From positions 112,536,302 to 112,600,301 of the forward strand of contig CM056380.1 of assembly GCA_029718625.1 (NCBI GenBank): a stretch of 64,000 nt of DNA, written 5' to 3'. The position numbers and the translations under genes are program-made. Positions 47,760-60,260 of the stretch are shown in pieces (positions within the stretch are counted from its first letter, which is position 1; each line of letters begins with the position of its first letter). This DNA comes from Synaphobranchus kaupii (taxonomy: Eukaryota > Chordata > Actinopteri > Anguilliformes > Synaphobranchidae). The notes under the pieces are model-generated. The model had not been told where the DNA came from, did no database searches, and saw only the letters and a list, made by a program, of their open reading frames with translations.

Positions 47760-47960
47760 GGGACTGTATTTCACCGCACCACAAAGGCGCGTTTTGACAA
47801 AGTGAATTTGAAGAGGCCCTTTTATTTGAAGGCAACTAAATCAATAGAGCAAAATCAATGATAAGGTTTTGCTTGGACTCGTAAATACTCCAATCCAATG
47901 GCAAATCAAAGATAAAGGCTCCATATTCTCGTCAGCTTGAGGATAGCGTTGCTTTAAACG
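47760..47960. promoter_or_regulatory. Candidate conserved non-coding element
   Basis: A repeat-free block with AAATCAATAGAGCAAAATCA, ATGATAAGG, CAATCCAATGG and AATCAAAGATAAAGG. These are PBX/MEIS-, CCAAT- and TCF-like words. Inference only. Confidence 0.3.
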
Positions 47961-49339
47961 TGAATACATATTTATCTTGAGTATAATTGTCTACCATCTT
48001 GGTGATCTTACAAAAGCAATGTAAACTAATGTGATGTCGTATACACGGTATCCCATCATGCATTCTGTGTACAAGTGTAGCCACCCAGACTCAAACTTAA
48101 AAGCTCCACAGAAGCTTTTGCATTTTGGACACCGTAACTCATAAAGGGACAAAGATGACCCCTCTTATTAAAAAGGTTTGTCCTCTATAGCTGTCCAGAA
48201 GTGTGACACATGGCACATAGCGAAACGATCTCTGCTCTACAGTCACTTATCGAGGCATCTAATGTGCACAATAAAGACGCTACCATGATGCAGCCATTTT
48301 ATGCCAATATTGGAGCCAACGTGAACACACACAGCAATATCATTTATATGGGTATAAATATATATTACATTACGTATGTATATAGGCCGACAGACACATG
48401 CACACGTGCACGCAATCATACATGCATGCACATGTCCCCACACACACACACACACACACACATCGCACTGTATGTAAAATGTATGGTCTTACCTGTAAAA
48501 TGGTTACGTCGTCAAGGAACAGCAGTAGCATGATCATGTAAAAAAAGTCAAAAAGAGAGACCACTGGTTAGCTGCTTCGTATAAGAACTTAATTGATATT
48601 CCTCCCACGACTGGTCAAAGTAGTGCCAATGGTCCAGTATGGTAGTGTCGTATCTGTATGTGGACCTTTCAAAACACACATGCAGTATGGAAATATATTT
48701 GGTTTGGTTCAATAAACAAAAGCTTAGTAAGGCTTGATAAGGCTTAGTCGATTGAGACTACCCAATAAAAACATTCCGCAAACAGTGAGAGGGGTGTGAT
48801 AATCGGCCTCATGTAAACACGCCGCTGAATGTTGAGGCAGTTATGAAGCTCCTTTCCTAAATTGTAAATCTCCTTTCCGGATCATTCTTTGAACCCTGGC
48901 TTTAATAGTTGACGAAAACAAAACGTCGACCCCATCACTGGTGTGTCAAAGCGAATTCAGTTTTCACATCACAGGGCGTCATGTTTAACCTACTGAATCG
49001 CACCTGGGAAATGGAACAATGGAATTATGGGTACAAAACGACTTAAGAATGTAGAAAAGTGCTTCTCCGGTAAAGGCAGAGCACTTTATGTTAGTTTACA
49101 TTTTGGGCTTTGATCATTAAACACAATTGATTATTTTATCAGTCATTCACATATGCAGTGTGTGCGGAGCTACAGTATAAAGAGAGAGAGAGAGAGAGGG
49201 AGAGTAAGTCATTGTATTACTATGGAGACAAATGAGTTGAGTCAGATCCAAATATTTGAATTGAACGTGAAAGACAGCTTCATTAAAAACGAGCCCGACA
49301 CGACATGTCAATACAGATAGCGTTCAAGCAGCAGAGCTG

Positions 49340-49740
49340 GGAAGGGAAGGCAAGTCGCGCCGCGATACTACGGGACACTGGTTTGTAATTCAATATCAGA
49401 TAAAAATGTTTATGCAGACAGAAACGAGCCCTCTGTTATTATTTCCCTGATGGAAGAACACAATCTTTCCTTTTTTTTCCCCCCTCCCTTCAATTGTAAA
49501 ATAATTGCGTTTCCCCCGAGGCTAATGTAAGTCGGCTCCGCATTGTTTCACAGCGTGTCAATTTCTGAGTCAAAACGCTGAGACGGAATCATGCGGCGAG
49601 CAGAGACAAATTATATAAATCAATGTTTTTTTTTTCCCCTCCCCTTTTAATCTTCTGTCATTGCACATGGGGACGGAGATATCTTTGAATTTTGATTCCT
49701 ATCTTTAGCACGGATACCTATCCTTGAGTATTATAGGTGA
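49340..49740. promoter_or_regulatory. Candidate conserved non-coding element
   Basis: High-complexity sequence with GTTTGTAATTCAATATCAGA, ATTGTAAAATAATTGCG and CAAATTATATAAATCAATG, broken only by short T/C tracts. No coding signal. Inference only. Confidence 0.25.
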
Positions 49741-50294
49741 CACATGAGCCGAACAAGGCTTTCTCAGCATAATCTGGGAAGACAACAGTGATGGGAATTT
49801 ATTTTCAAATGTTTGTAACGTTATAAGAATGATATATTGTTTTCTGTAGTGGGGTAATACAAATTCACTATATAACACATCTCATGAAATACAATCCAGA
49901 CATGGTCACGCTATACAACCGCCACAAATGCTGCCCTACTTAGTTATTCTATGGTGAGTTAAGTATACATTAAGTATACATCGGACAGCAGGGTGCAATA
50001 CAATGGTGGTTTCCAATGGGAGGCCGGTTGCACATAAGGAAATTCTGAAGGTGGACACACAAAATGGCCGCTTCACAGACCGAACGTTGTGTCCTGATCC
50101 CTGCATCCTTCTAAGACACCCTCACTTTTACTCCAGAAACCTGGAGACCCGTCTTTAAGAAAATTAATTTGGGACACGTTAGGCTGGCATCACCTGTGCA
50201 AGTGTGTGACCAGTTTGCACACAAAACAAACTCAAATTCAAAGTACCTGCAAGCTAATGTTACCTGGCCTCCTCGCTCCAAAATGAACCTAACG

Positions 50295-50430
50295 TGCAAT
50301 GAACAGGCTATTCAGCCCATCTGGACTCTTACCTGCAGTCTACAGAGTATCCAGCTCTGGGTCACGCCAGGGCTTGAATACCCAGAGGGTCCCTGCTTCT
50401 ACCTCATAACCTGGCAAGCTGTCCCATGTA
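50295..50430 (+). repeat. Interspersed repeat fragment
   Basis: A diverged copy of the repeat also seen at 22088-22163, with ACAGGCTATTCAGCCCATCT, GAGTATCCAGCTCTGGGTCA and ATAACCTGGCAAGCTGTCCC. The family is not identified. Confidence 0.4.
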
Positions 50431-51608
50431 CAGACAATACAAAATAAGAGCATAAAATTGCTTCCTGATATCAATGCACAATTTACCTTTTTGCTAATTT
50501 CCAACCTTTTTCGCTGTTGACAGAACAAAACCTGAAAATGATTTTGTAGTCCACTTTTGCAAATGCTTTCATGAAATAGAAAAAGGAAAACCCTCAAATA
50601 ATAATAAAATAAAAAAAATAATAAAATTCCCCTCAGTCTCCTTTTGCTGAGCCGAAAAACAAATGAATCAAGTTGTCCTAAATCCTTCCTCCTAAATTTA
50701 CATTTCACACATGGACCTGCCTTTCTTTTTACCGCTTTCAAGAGCCTCTATATACTTATTCTACTGTAGATTAGATTGAGCTAAGCAACTGGGTTGGGTC
50801 CTCAGGGGGCAATGGCATATTTTAATTAACTGACAAGCTTGCAAGGATGCTGTTCAAAAATGTACAGTATATGGCCAAATACTGGAACAATCTGGGCCTC
50901 TCCAAGTCTCTCAAACCTAGTTAACCAACCAGTGAGGTAGCATGTATGTTATTGTCAAATTACATGCATTTTTCCTACCGCTCATTTTTCTATTACCCTT
51001 ATATCGTAATAGTTATTTTCCACTTACCATTATCTTCACATTGGAAGAACAACAAACAGCAATGAACCTCTGCCCTATTCTGTCAAGTATGATTTGATTA
51101 AACTGATACGTTTCCCTGTGACCTTCTTTTGGGACATGGCTTTCTAAGTCTGGGGGCTTTTCAGATGGGGTCTCGGAAGGTCACATCCTCCGTTTGGGAC
51201 AGGAGCCAGAGAATATTTATGTGATATTAAGCATATGCAATGGGGGGGGGGGGGGTCAGTGTGCTGCTGTGGGCTTTTCTGCTGAGGCCCCTCGTGTTCC
51301 TCATAAGAGAACAAGAGGAACGTTTGCTCCATGAGCGAAAGACAATGGCCTCCAGCTGAGGGAACTAATCACACTCTCGTTCACTCGTGTGCCATCATAT
51401 TCAGAGGCTAGGGTTGCCAACCATCCAGCATTAAGCCAGGATTGTCTTGTATTTCAGCCAAAAATGGGTATGACCTGTATGGGACACCCCCAGTCCCCCA
51501 TTTCACCTGGCATCAATGAATTTTACCATACACTGAAAATGTCATTAATTTCAAATTAGTTAATAAATAATAAATAACAACCCTCCCCCTGACTTGCATG
51601 TGTGTAAT

Positions 51609-51680
51609 TTGTCCCATATTCAAGGGAATGTTGGGAATATTGTCCCATATTCATGGGAATGTTGGGAATGTTGGAATATT
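51609..51680 (+). repeat. About 31-bp tandem pair
   Basis: TTGTCCCATATTCAAGGGAA followed by TGTTGGGAAT occurs twice with one change (TTCATGGG). Confidence 0.85.
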
Positions 51681-53902
51681 GGACACTCTAATAAGAACCA
51701 CTAACTGCTCCAGCTGTGAGCTCCCATCGCAACCTCAGTCCAGTCAACTACATTATCAGATTCACGGCAACAGAGTTAGCCTGATGCAAAGTCACAAACC
51801 GTGGCCCTAGCCAGTTTCCGGGTCTGTAAAATATGATTATCTCAACAAGCCATGACAGGAGAGCTGCCACTGATTGGACGGGGAATTTCCCTGACCAAGA
51901 ACAACTGGTAACCTGTGGTGTGGATGCGTGACATATCACCCGGGGAGCTACAGGAGTGGTAAGCCAAGGGTGGGTGACCTAAAGCCAGCCAACCCTAGAG
52001 GGACTATTGGGTCCCGTTGTTCTTGAGTCCAATAATAGTCCCTTCATTCAGAAACGTAATGCAGAAAAATGAGAGGCACTTAATTATATTAATTATTAAT
52101 TATTATATCCAGCTAGCAATCAAGTTGGATTATATGTGGAAGGTGAACTAATGGTAATTCCATTCCATTGCTTTTACCTTACCACTGGAGATACACATGC
52201 ATGAATAAGAGTTGCCAACATTCTTTGTATTTTCCTACTGTACATAATGAATATTGTCCATAAATCTTAAAACAGTCCTAAATTGCTTTCTGTTCCTGGT
52301 CTTGAGTTTTGGACGCCTTGCATTCAAGAACAGCCTCATCCCTCACCCCACCTTGGTGGCCACATTAATCAACGTAGAGATAGGCTGTAAGAAGGATTGC
52401 TTTTGGACGTTAACACGCATCGGTGTCGGTTGTGAGGCACTGACACGGGCTCGTCGGACCGGCAGATGCTTATTGGCGGGGTTGGGGGAGCGAGCGATGC
52501 GTCTCGGAGCCGGTCACCTTGGCGGCCACTCAACGTGACCGAGGCCAGCGCCATTATTACCGGAACTGTCCGGAACGTGTTATTTAAAGCCAAACAAATA
52601 CCAGGCCTAAATGTCACAGCAAGGACGCGCACGTGGCCCTGCCTCCAGTCCCGCCTACTCAGGAACAAGGTTTAAATCCTGCCCTGCCCCCCCGGCCCCT
52701 CTCCAATCCCCACCACCCCCCACCCCACAAATCCATCTTCTCCCTGTGCCCTGACAACGGCCTCCTCCCTCTAAGATTTACGGCCACCAGCTACAGGGGG
52801 CGGGACCATTTATCGACATCGGCTGTTGGTTTTCTCCTCAAGGAAGCACACTCTGAATTAATCTGAACTACATCTTAATGTTAAACATCCTGAAAAACAC
52901 GGACTATTGTGGCGATTCCCTTAGCTACAGAGACGTATATTAAGTTCCCTGGCAAATTTCAAGGATTTTTTTTTATACCAGTACAGTACTTTATACCCAA
53001 AATGGCTCAAGTTAGTGCAAGTTAATTTCAGTGTTAATACTACTTAAAGGGTAGGTCTACCTAAAAAATGTCCTATTTGTTATCAAAAACCTAAGATATA
53101 TGTGAACTAAATCAAGAAAATGCGCAACATCACATTTCTAAATATTCTGGATAAATATTATAAGTAATTTCCTGATTTAAACTCCCTTCATGCCAACAAA
53201 GAGATACAGATTTGAATGAGTTTAGCGCCTCAAAGCAGTTTTAGAGACCCGGGTGAGATTGCACGTATGCATTGGATATATTCAGTAATTTACATCACAA
53301 TGATGACATCAAACAGTCATCCATTCATTTCTTTTACCCACTTCCCAGATTGGAAAAGTTTGGGATTTACACAATTATCATCAGGAGAGGAATCCATTGT
53401 GGGAGATTCTTGAGGGGTAAGATTTCAAAGTCCTGATCTGCTACTGGTGGAATTATTCCTTTCAAAGGTAATCCAGCTTTCTCAGTGCTGGTGCCACTGC
53501 TTGCATGCTGGGAGATTGACACCGACTAGTCAGTTATATGGTCTAGTTTTGAATAAAAATAAAACATTTTAATGGGTCGCATCATTATGGATATGCTTTG
53601 TCTTGTGCATAAAGCCCATTGCCTCACCGTCACTAATGGGCTGCATTTGTTGTTTTATTGTTCATATAAAATTGATGGTCCAGCTAGTTGCAATTGACTT
53701 CCATTCATTTAGATACTTCAGACAGTGATATCTGGGACCTGGAGACTTGGAGCTGAAACTGTCATGTGAAATTAATACTTTCAACGTAACAAAGAAAATG
53801 TGAAAGATTCAATTTAGAATAAATCTCTTTTAATTATGACTGGTTACATGAGAGAAGGTGGTAAACTGTTGTTTATTCTACAGGAGAACAGGAGAGAGGG
53901 AG

Positions 53903-53940
<38 letters not shown>

Positions 53941-53982
53941 CGAAAGAGAGGGAGAAAGAAATAAATAATTGTTTAATGTAAA

Positions 53983-54275
53983 GGCCAATTCATAGTCGCC
54001 ACAAAAAGAATGTGTACGGACGTCCACAGGGTCCGCACAGACCTAAATGACATCATAGCAGACCCAAAACGGACCCTGAGCGGACGTCCGCCTAGACAGT
54101 CCGCGCAGCAGTCGTTTTGGTGTCCGCACGGACCTGGCGTTTCACCTACACGTGTACCTTCGGTGTACCGTCATCTTTTTCCATGAAGGACGCCATTGTT
54201 GTTTGCAATTTGCGTGCAAAACTGATGGGAAGTGTAGTCTACAAAGGGGGATAAGCTCGACTATGAAAAGCAAAT
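53983..54275. mobile_element. MITE-like element with GTCCGC subterminal motifs
   Basis: Short inverted ends, TTCATAGTCG at 53989-53998 and CGACTATGAA at 54258-54267, flank a 260-bp core. The left half is packed with GTCCGC/GCGGAC words in both directions (about 54015-54145), like clustered transposase-binding sites. It may be PIF/Harbinger-like, but that is uncertain. No coding sequence. Confidence 0.45.
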
Positions 54276-54329
54276 CTAAAGAACCGAATGGGGGGTTATA
54301 CAATGCAGTGTGCAATTTGCAACTGCAAT

Positions 54330-54590
54330 TTACCCAACCCTAAAACACCACCACTCCAAACCTACCCAACCCTAAAACACCACCACTCCAAACCTACCCA
54401 ACCCTAAAACACCACCACTCCAAACCTACCCAACCCCAATACACCACCACTCCAAACCTACCCAACCCTAAAACACCACCATTCCAAACCTACCCAACCC
54501 CAATACACCACCACTCCAAACCTACCCAACCCCAATACACCACCACTCCAAACCTACCCCTCCCCAAAACACCACCAACCCAAATCTACC
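54330..54590 (+). repeat. 32-bp minisatellite, about 8 copies
   Basis: The unit is CCTACCCAACCCTAAAACAC then CACCACTCCAAA; some copies read CCCCAATACAC. Right-hand copies are more diverged. Confidence 0.93.
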
Positions 54591-54659
54591 CACCCCTATC
54601 CTAAAATACACCTCCCCAAAACACCAACTGCACATGCACGCACAAATACACACACAGCA

Positions 54660-55270
54660 AAACCCACTTCATACGCGTGAGAGTAAATCTATGCGGAGTT
54701 TATTAAGCTCCCGATGCAACATTTTGAAGCAAGGGGCCTTCAAAAGTAAAATTAAAGACCACATTCTATTTCAGAAAATAGATTAAATAAATCAAGATCA
54801 CGGCAATAAACATGTAAATTTCGATCAATAAAAGTACTTGGCTTTTTTTCCCCTTCTCTTTTCAATAACAGCGGCAATAAAGCCGAGCTGAGCACAACGG
54901 GCCATTAAAGCATGTAAAATAAATTAGGGGTACATGATGAGAGGATCTCGCAATCTGCTCATAAATATAACATAACGATCACAACTAAAATGTCAGAGAA
55001 TCAAATAAATCAATATGTTGGGACAGGGGCTGCCTTTATGTGCGGGATACATATTCAAGTATATGATTTGGCTCATTTTTCAGCGTCGAGCAGACGGGAT
55101 GAGGTGCGGCTCGGCGGCGCTGTGATTTAATGTGTTTTCAGGATGAATAAGAGACAGCGGAGAAAAACGAGCACTTCCAGAATAAATTATTAGTGAGTGT
55201 GCTCCGCACATAATGAACACTGACCGGGCGGATCAGCGGATCCGTTTGTAGTAATAGCACTTAGGTCAGA
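54660..55270. promoter_or_regulatory. Candidate conserved non-coding element
   Basis: A 600-bp repeat-free block with AATAGATTAAATAAATCAAG, CGGCAATAAACATGTAAAT (forkhead-like), CATAAATATAACATAACG, GAATAAATTATTAGTGAGTG and ATAATGAACACTGACCGG. It is the longest uninterrupted block of this type in the window. Inference only. Confidence 0.35.
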
Positions 55271-55295
55271 GCCTCAACCGGGCCTCTCATTTATG

Positions 55296-55352
55296 TAAAG
55301 CGCACGCGCACACGCACACGCACGCACACACACACACACACACACACACAAA
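55296..55352 (+). repeat. (CA)n / (CGCA) microsatellite
   Basis: GCGCACACGCACAC steps merge into a pure CA run. Confidence 0.95.
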
Positions 55353-55995
55353 ACACTTCTGCCATTACTGTACATCCGAACGAGGTCTATGTTTATTACA
55401 ATGCGCTTTCATTACCGCGGTACTTTACGTTTGAACAAAGCGCCGTTATTCCCATGCAGTGAACCCATTAAAGTAAAACTAATGACAGTTTGTCACGGAC
55501 CCAGATTACGATAGATATAAACCGATTCGGTAGGAACAGACATGTCACGGGGATCGCTCGCAATGCAAAGCAACGCCCTCTTAAAACGCGACAAATTGAT
55601 GGCGTGCGCAAAACGATCTCAGAAGACCTGGAGCTCGGTGCGAGTCGCGCTCTCTTCATTTGACCTTCCCAGAATCAATGCAAACTGCTGACGCTAAAAA
55701 ACACCAGACGTGTTAAAAAAAAAAAAAAAAACCCTGCATTCCTTCCTGCAACAAGACAGTAAAATCTAATAAGCGCACCGCACTAATGCTTACACGGCAT
55801 ATCTCTCGCAAGCGTTGTCCACAATAATTTACCGCCTTTCAAAATAAGCCAAGTTTGGCGGTCTGCAGTAATTTGTAGTTTAAGCAAAATAACATTTGCT
55901 GGAAAGAAGAGAAGGATTGGGATGCCACTTCAAACTGACGCCCATTACCGGAATTTAGAATTGGCCATGCATTCTGTTCTACATTATACGTGTGT
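55353..55995. other. Intronic DNA, no gene
   Basis: Unique sequence with a poly-A run at about 55713-55730. No gene. Confidence 0.5.
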
Positions 55996-55997
55996 GA

Positions 55998-57700
55998 CAG
56001 ATACTTCAAAGCATTACAGTAAAGAGGTACTGACAGACTCTTTTCTGCATAACAGTGTAGTTACTTATACTCTTCTCTGCATAAAAACACAATTAGTGAC
56101 TGACTCTTCTGCACATTTGTACATTACAATATAGTTAGTGATTGACTCTTCTGCACATTACAGTATATTTAGTGACTGACTCTTCTGTACATTACAGTAT
56201 ATTTAGTGACTGACTCTTCCGTACATTACAGTATAGTTAGTGACTGAATCTTCTGCACATTACAGTACAGTTAGTGACTGACTCTTCCGGACATTACAGT
56301 ATAGTTAGTGACTGACTCTTCTGTACATTACAGTACAGTTAGTGACTGACTCATGCGTACATTACAGAACAGTTAGTGACTGACTCTTGCGTACATTACA
56401 GTACAGTTAGTGACGGACTCTTCCGTACATTACAGTACAGTTAGTGACTGACTCTTCTGTACATTACAGTACAGTTAGTGACTGACTCTTCCGTACATTA
56501 CAGTATAGTTAGTGACTGACTCTTCTGTACATTACAGTATAGTTAGTGACTGACTTCTGCATATTACAGTACAGTTAGTGACTGACTCTTCTGCACATTA
56601 CAGTAGTTAGTGACTGACTCTTCCGTACATTACAGTATAGTTAGTGACTGACTCTTCTGCACATTACAGTATAGTTAGTGACTGACTCTTCCATAATTAC
56701 AGTACAGTTAGTGACTGCCTCTTCTGTACATTACAGTACAGTTAGTGACTGACTCTTCCATACATTACAGTACAGTTAGTGACTGCCTCTTCTGTACATT
56801 ACAGTACAGTTAGTGACTGACTCTTCTGCACATTACAGTAGTTAGTGACGGACTCTTCTGTACATCACAGTATAGTGAGTGACTGACGCTTCCGTACATT
56901 ACAGTACAGTTAGTGACTGATGCTTCCGTACATTATAGTACAGTTAGTGACTGACTCTTCCGCACATTGCAGTACAGTTAGTGACTGACTCTTCCATACA
57001 TTACAGTACAGTTAGTGACTGCCTCTTCTGTACATTACAGTACAGTTAGTGACTGACTCTTCTGCACATTACAGTACAGTTAGTGACTGACTCTTCTGCA
57101 CATTACAGTACAGTTAGTGACTGACTCTTCTGTACATTACAGTACAGTTAGTGACTGACTCTTCTGTACATTACAGTATAGTTAGTGACTGACTTCTGCA
57201 CATTACAGTACAGTTAGTGACTGACTCTTCTGCACATTACAGTATAGTTAGTGACTGACTCTTCCGTACATTACAGTATAGTTAGTGACTAACTCTTCTG
57301 TACATTACAGTAGTTAGTGACTGACTCTTCTGTACATCACAGTATAGTGAGTGACTGACGCTTCCGTACATTACAGTACAGTTAGTGACTGACTCTTCCG
57401 TACATTACAGTATAGTTAGGGACGGACTCTTCCGCACATTGCAGTACAGTTAGTGACTGACTCTTCCATACATTACAGTACAGTTAGTGACTGCCTCTTC
57501 TGTAAATTACAGTACAGTTAGTGACTGACTTCTGCACATTACAGTATAGTTAGTGACTGACTCTTCTCTGCATTACAGTACAGTTAGTGACTGACTCTTC
57601 TCTACATTACAGTATAGTTAGTAACTGACTCTTCTCATTACAATGCAGTTACTGATGGACGTCTTCTATTACAGTATAATTACTGACAGATTATTCTTCG
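55998..57700 (+). repeat. 34-bp minisatellite, about 48 copies
   Basis: The unit is CTGACTCTTCTGTACATTAC followed by AGTACAGTTAGTGA. It is the longest array here. Variants at the TGTAC/CGTAC/TGCAC position and at AGTACAG/AGTATAG are mixed. Copies at the far left (about 56000-56110) and far right (57600-57700) are strongly diverged, while central copies are uniform. Blocks with ATCACAGTATAGTGAGTG recur near 56860 and 57335, about 475 bp (14 units) apart. Confidence 0.95.
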
Positions 57701-57704
57701 GGTA

Positions 57705-59280
57705 CATGTCTATACATGAAATTAGCATACACTCACCAAACTTCCGAATCGTGTACAGTACATCATGTACAGTACATTCAAACTAATGTTTCATTCTGTC
57801 GACAGCAGAATGTGCGCATATTAAGGACCATCCCAAGGATAAACTATTTGACCGGGTAACAATTTATCACATTAAAGGAAAACAAATGTACCCTCACACA
57901 TCTATAGCACGAGGAGGCAATTATTCTAATAGCTTTCCTTCTCAAGTTAGTACTTGCAGCTATGGCTAACCCAATAAGGGAGCCGTGATTGATGACGCCC
58001 CGTGTTTACGGGTTTCACAGGAATACTCCATCTGAGAATGAGATCCTGTGACCACACAGCCTCAGGCATTCCCTTGGGTTGGTTTCCAACACTTCCAAGG
58101 CTACCACTCTCAGATGTGATATACGTATATATATTTTTTTAAGGCTGAAAATAGCACGTATGGTGTGAGGTGGCAGAAGCTGAATAACCTTTGCCCTGAT
58201 TGGCTCAAACAGGCCAAAAGGAAAAAGAACAGCGGGGGGGAAGGGGGGGGGGGGGGTGGAGGGGGAGGACAAAACAAAAGGCTGTTATATGATGTGATCG
58301 AGCGCTGTCTCGTGTCCCATCTGGAGACCACACAAGACTCACAGAGCACACAAATACCGATGTTTGGGGCTTGTGTGGCGATGCATGCATTCCAACTACT
58401 TCAGAAATGTGAAGGAATGCAAGTAGTTTAAAAAAAAAAAACGAAAAAAAAAAACGTTTTTATTCACATAATTACTTATCATTATGTATACAAAGTTGTA
58501 CCCAATGTCGTATGTGACAATGTGAAGGGATCACTGAAAAGGCTTTCGGCGTATAAAGCAAACCCTGCTAAGAAACAATACACATGGAAAACAGGCAGAG
58601 AGTGAGACGGACTAAGTCTGTCAGAACACAGCAACAGTGTACACGCATAAAAAGGAGAGATAAGGACTTTAAACAACAGGAAAAGATGTGCGACATGAAT
58701 CAGCGAAAGACTGTAAAGACGTGAGAGACATAGATGTGAGAAACAGTATGAACAACCTGTTTCATAAGCGCACAAAACAAATATGAAATTCAGACATAGT
58801 GTACAGATGTGAAACAGATGCGAGGATGCAAGACAAATAAATATGTGACACAAACAATGTGACGTCAATACCGACCCGTTTAAATTCTGGATACAGAAAT
58901 TCCAACAGCGGCCTTTCTGAGGTGTTTCAGTGATTGTACTATCCCAGTATTTTGCCACAACATATTGACATACGTAAATGGCTGTTCACTAGTTCTAAAG
59001 TTAGGGAAGCAACAAGTCTGCAAATGCACCATTTCACTGAAAGCAGCACCCCAGCTGCCAAGCCCAAGCAAACACATGCTCACGAGCTGCGTGCGACGTT
59101 CGCTTAACTTAAAGATAATCTTATCAGTAGAACACCCACGCTCAAATGGTTTTTAAAAATGGGACATTGTGAGACCACTGGCATTTTCGTGGATGCGTCA
59201 GACATTCAAATGAAATCAAAATTTTGTTTTGGGAAACGTAAACATGGGGAGGTCCAACACATTAGGAGAAATATAGAGGA
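57705..59280. other. Intronic DNA, no gene
   Basis: Unique sequence with a G-rich tract at 58232-58268 and A-rich tracts at 58430-58456. The 158-codon minus-strand frame at 58482-58958 has no domain or splice context I can support. Confidence 0.5.
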
Positions 59281-59309
59281 ACTATGAGTTACATGACTGT
59301 CCATTACTT

Positions 59310-59575
59310 ATACTAGTGCAGTGCCCGTTCAAAACGTGGCCGTTCGGAAGGGGCCGATTTCTTGGCCCCCGGTATTGCTGTTTGCAGCTTTCTGGAGAAC
59401 CGCTCATCCAATCAACTTCAGTCCAGTCGACACTGCACTTCCTTGGGTCCTGATCAATAGACCTAGCGAATTTCAACTTCATATAGTGCCCGGTTGTCGA
59501 GCAAATCAAAACACAGACACATAGACACACAGCAGACACAGACAAGATTTTTGCCTTTATAGTAATATATACACA
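59310..59575 (+). repeat. Unclassified interspersed repeat (candidate)
   Basis: The left part reads ACTAGTGCAGTGCCCGTTC and the right part ends in ACACAGACA-rich sequence and TTTTTGCCTTTATAGTAATA. I recall this start and end pair from dispersed repeats in other genomes but cannot assign a class. Confidence 0.35.
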
Positions 59576-59804
59576 ACAAAAATGCAGGAAGAGCTGGGAT
59601 TTAACATAATTACTTACAATCGATGCAATTGAGAATTACCATATGACGATCACATCACTAAACATGAGCTAGAGAATTAGTATAGAACAGCCCTGACATC
59701 AAAATATACCGTTTTAGTGTGCTCTTTAAATCAAGTGTGATATCTGGACAAAAAAATGGCAGTTCCACATAAAATTTAAGAAGTACATCTTTTTGACGCA
59801 TCAC

Positions 59805-59915
59805 TGACCCCTCTCCAGGTACCGTGGCAACGTCCTATCACACATCGGCGACCCTTCTGGGTACCGTGGCGACGCCCTATCACGTACCGCTGACCCCTTC
59901 CTGGTACCACAAGAA
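59805..59915 (+). repeat. About 44-bp tandem repeat, 2.5 copies
   Basis: GGTACCGTGGCAACGTCCTA and GGTACCGTGGCGACGCCCTA head successive copies, followed by a partial copy (CTGACCCCTTCCTGGTACCA). Confidence 0.85.
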
Positions 59916-59999
59916 CCAGGATCTGCCTCCGAAGGTGGGTTATTTAAGAAACAATTAGGAGCGTATACAAAGCCATTCTCCGGCAGTCTCGCTCGTTCG

Positions 60000-60260
60000 G
60001 CTAACCAACTGAAGGGCCTCTCAGGGCTGATTTATAACTCTGTCGCCTTCACAAGGCAACATAATTAATAGGAGCATGGACTTCTAATTTCAGTGACTTC
60101 CACAGCAAGTGGATTTCATTTGATTTATGATTCCTGGTGAGTTCGCATTTTATCAGTTCATTCAGTCATTATTTATGCTGATGACCAATTTCAATGGGTC
60201 GCTATCACCTAACTCGCTACTAATCAAAGAGAATTAGGGTTCAGTGCATTATTTAGGAGC
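60000..60260. promoter_or_regulatory. Candidate conserved non-coding element
   Basis: Repeat-free block with ACATAATTAATAGGAGCATG, TTTCATTTGATTTATGATTC, CATTATTTATGCTGATGACC and CTACTAATCAAAGAGAATTA. Inference only. Confidence 0.33.

Larger units (their letters stand above)
44305..53980. other. Mostly unique intronic DNA, no gene
   Basis: Small features are an (AT)n at 44443-44456, a 21-bp duplication (GCTAGCTTTAGCGTAACACTG) at 45948 and 46004, a C run at 47731-47745, (CA)n at 48438-48462, (GA)n at 49181-49204, a repeat fragment at 50295-50430, a G run at 51241-51254 and a tandem pair at 51609-51680. (AT)n/(AG)n lies at 53904-53942. No exon is recognised. Confidence 0.5.

Noticed and set aside
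55998..57700. CRISPR or centromeric satellite
   Set aside because: No spacers; 34-bp unit and 1.7-kb length fit a local minisatellite better than a centromere.
58482..58958. 158-codon minus-strand frame with hydrophobic residues
   Set aside because: No family resemblance; composition follows the AT/TC-rich strand; no flanking splice or promoter signals recognised.
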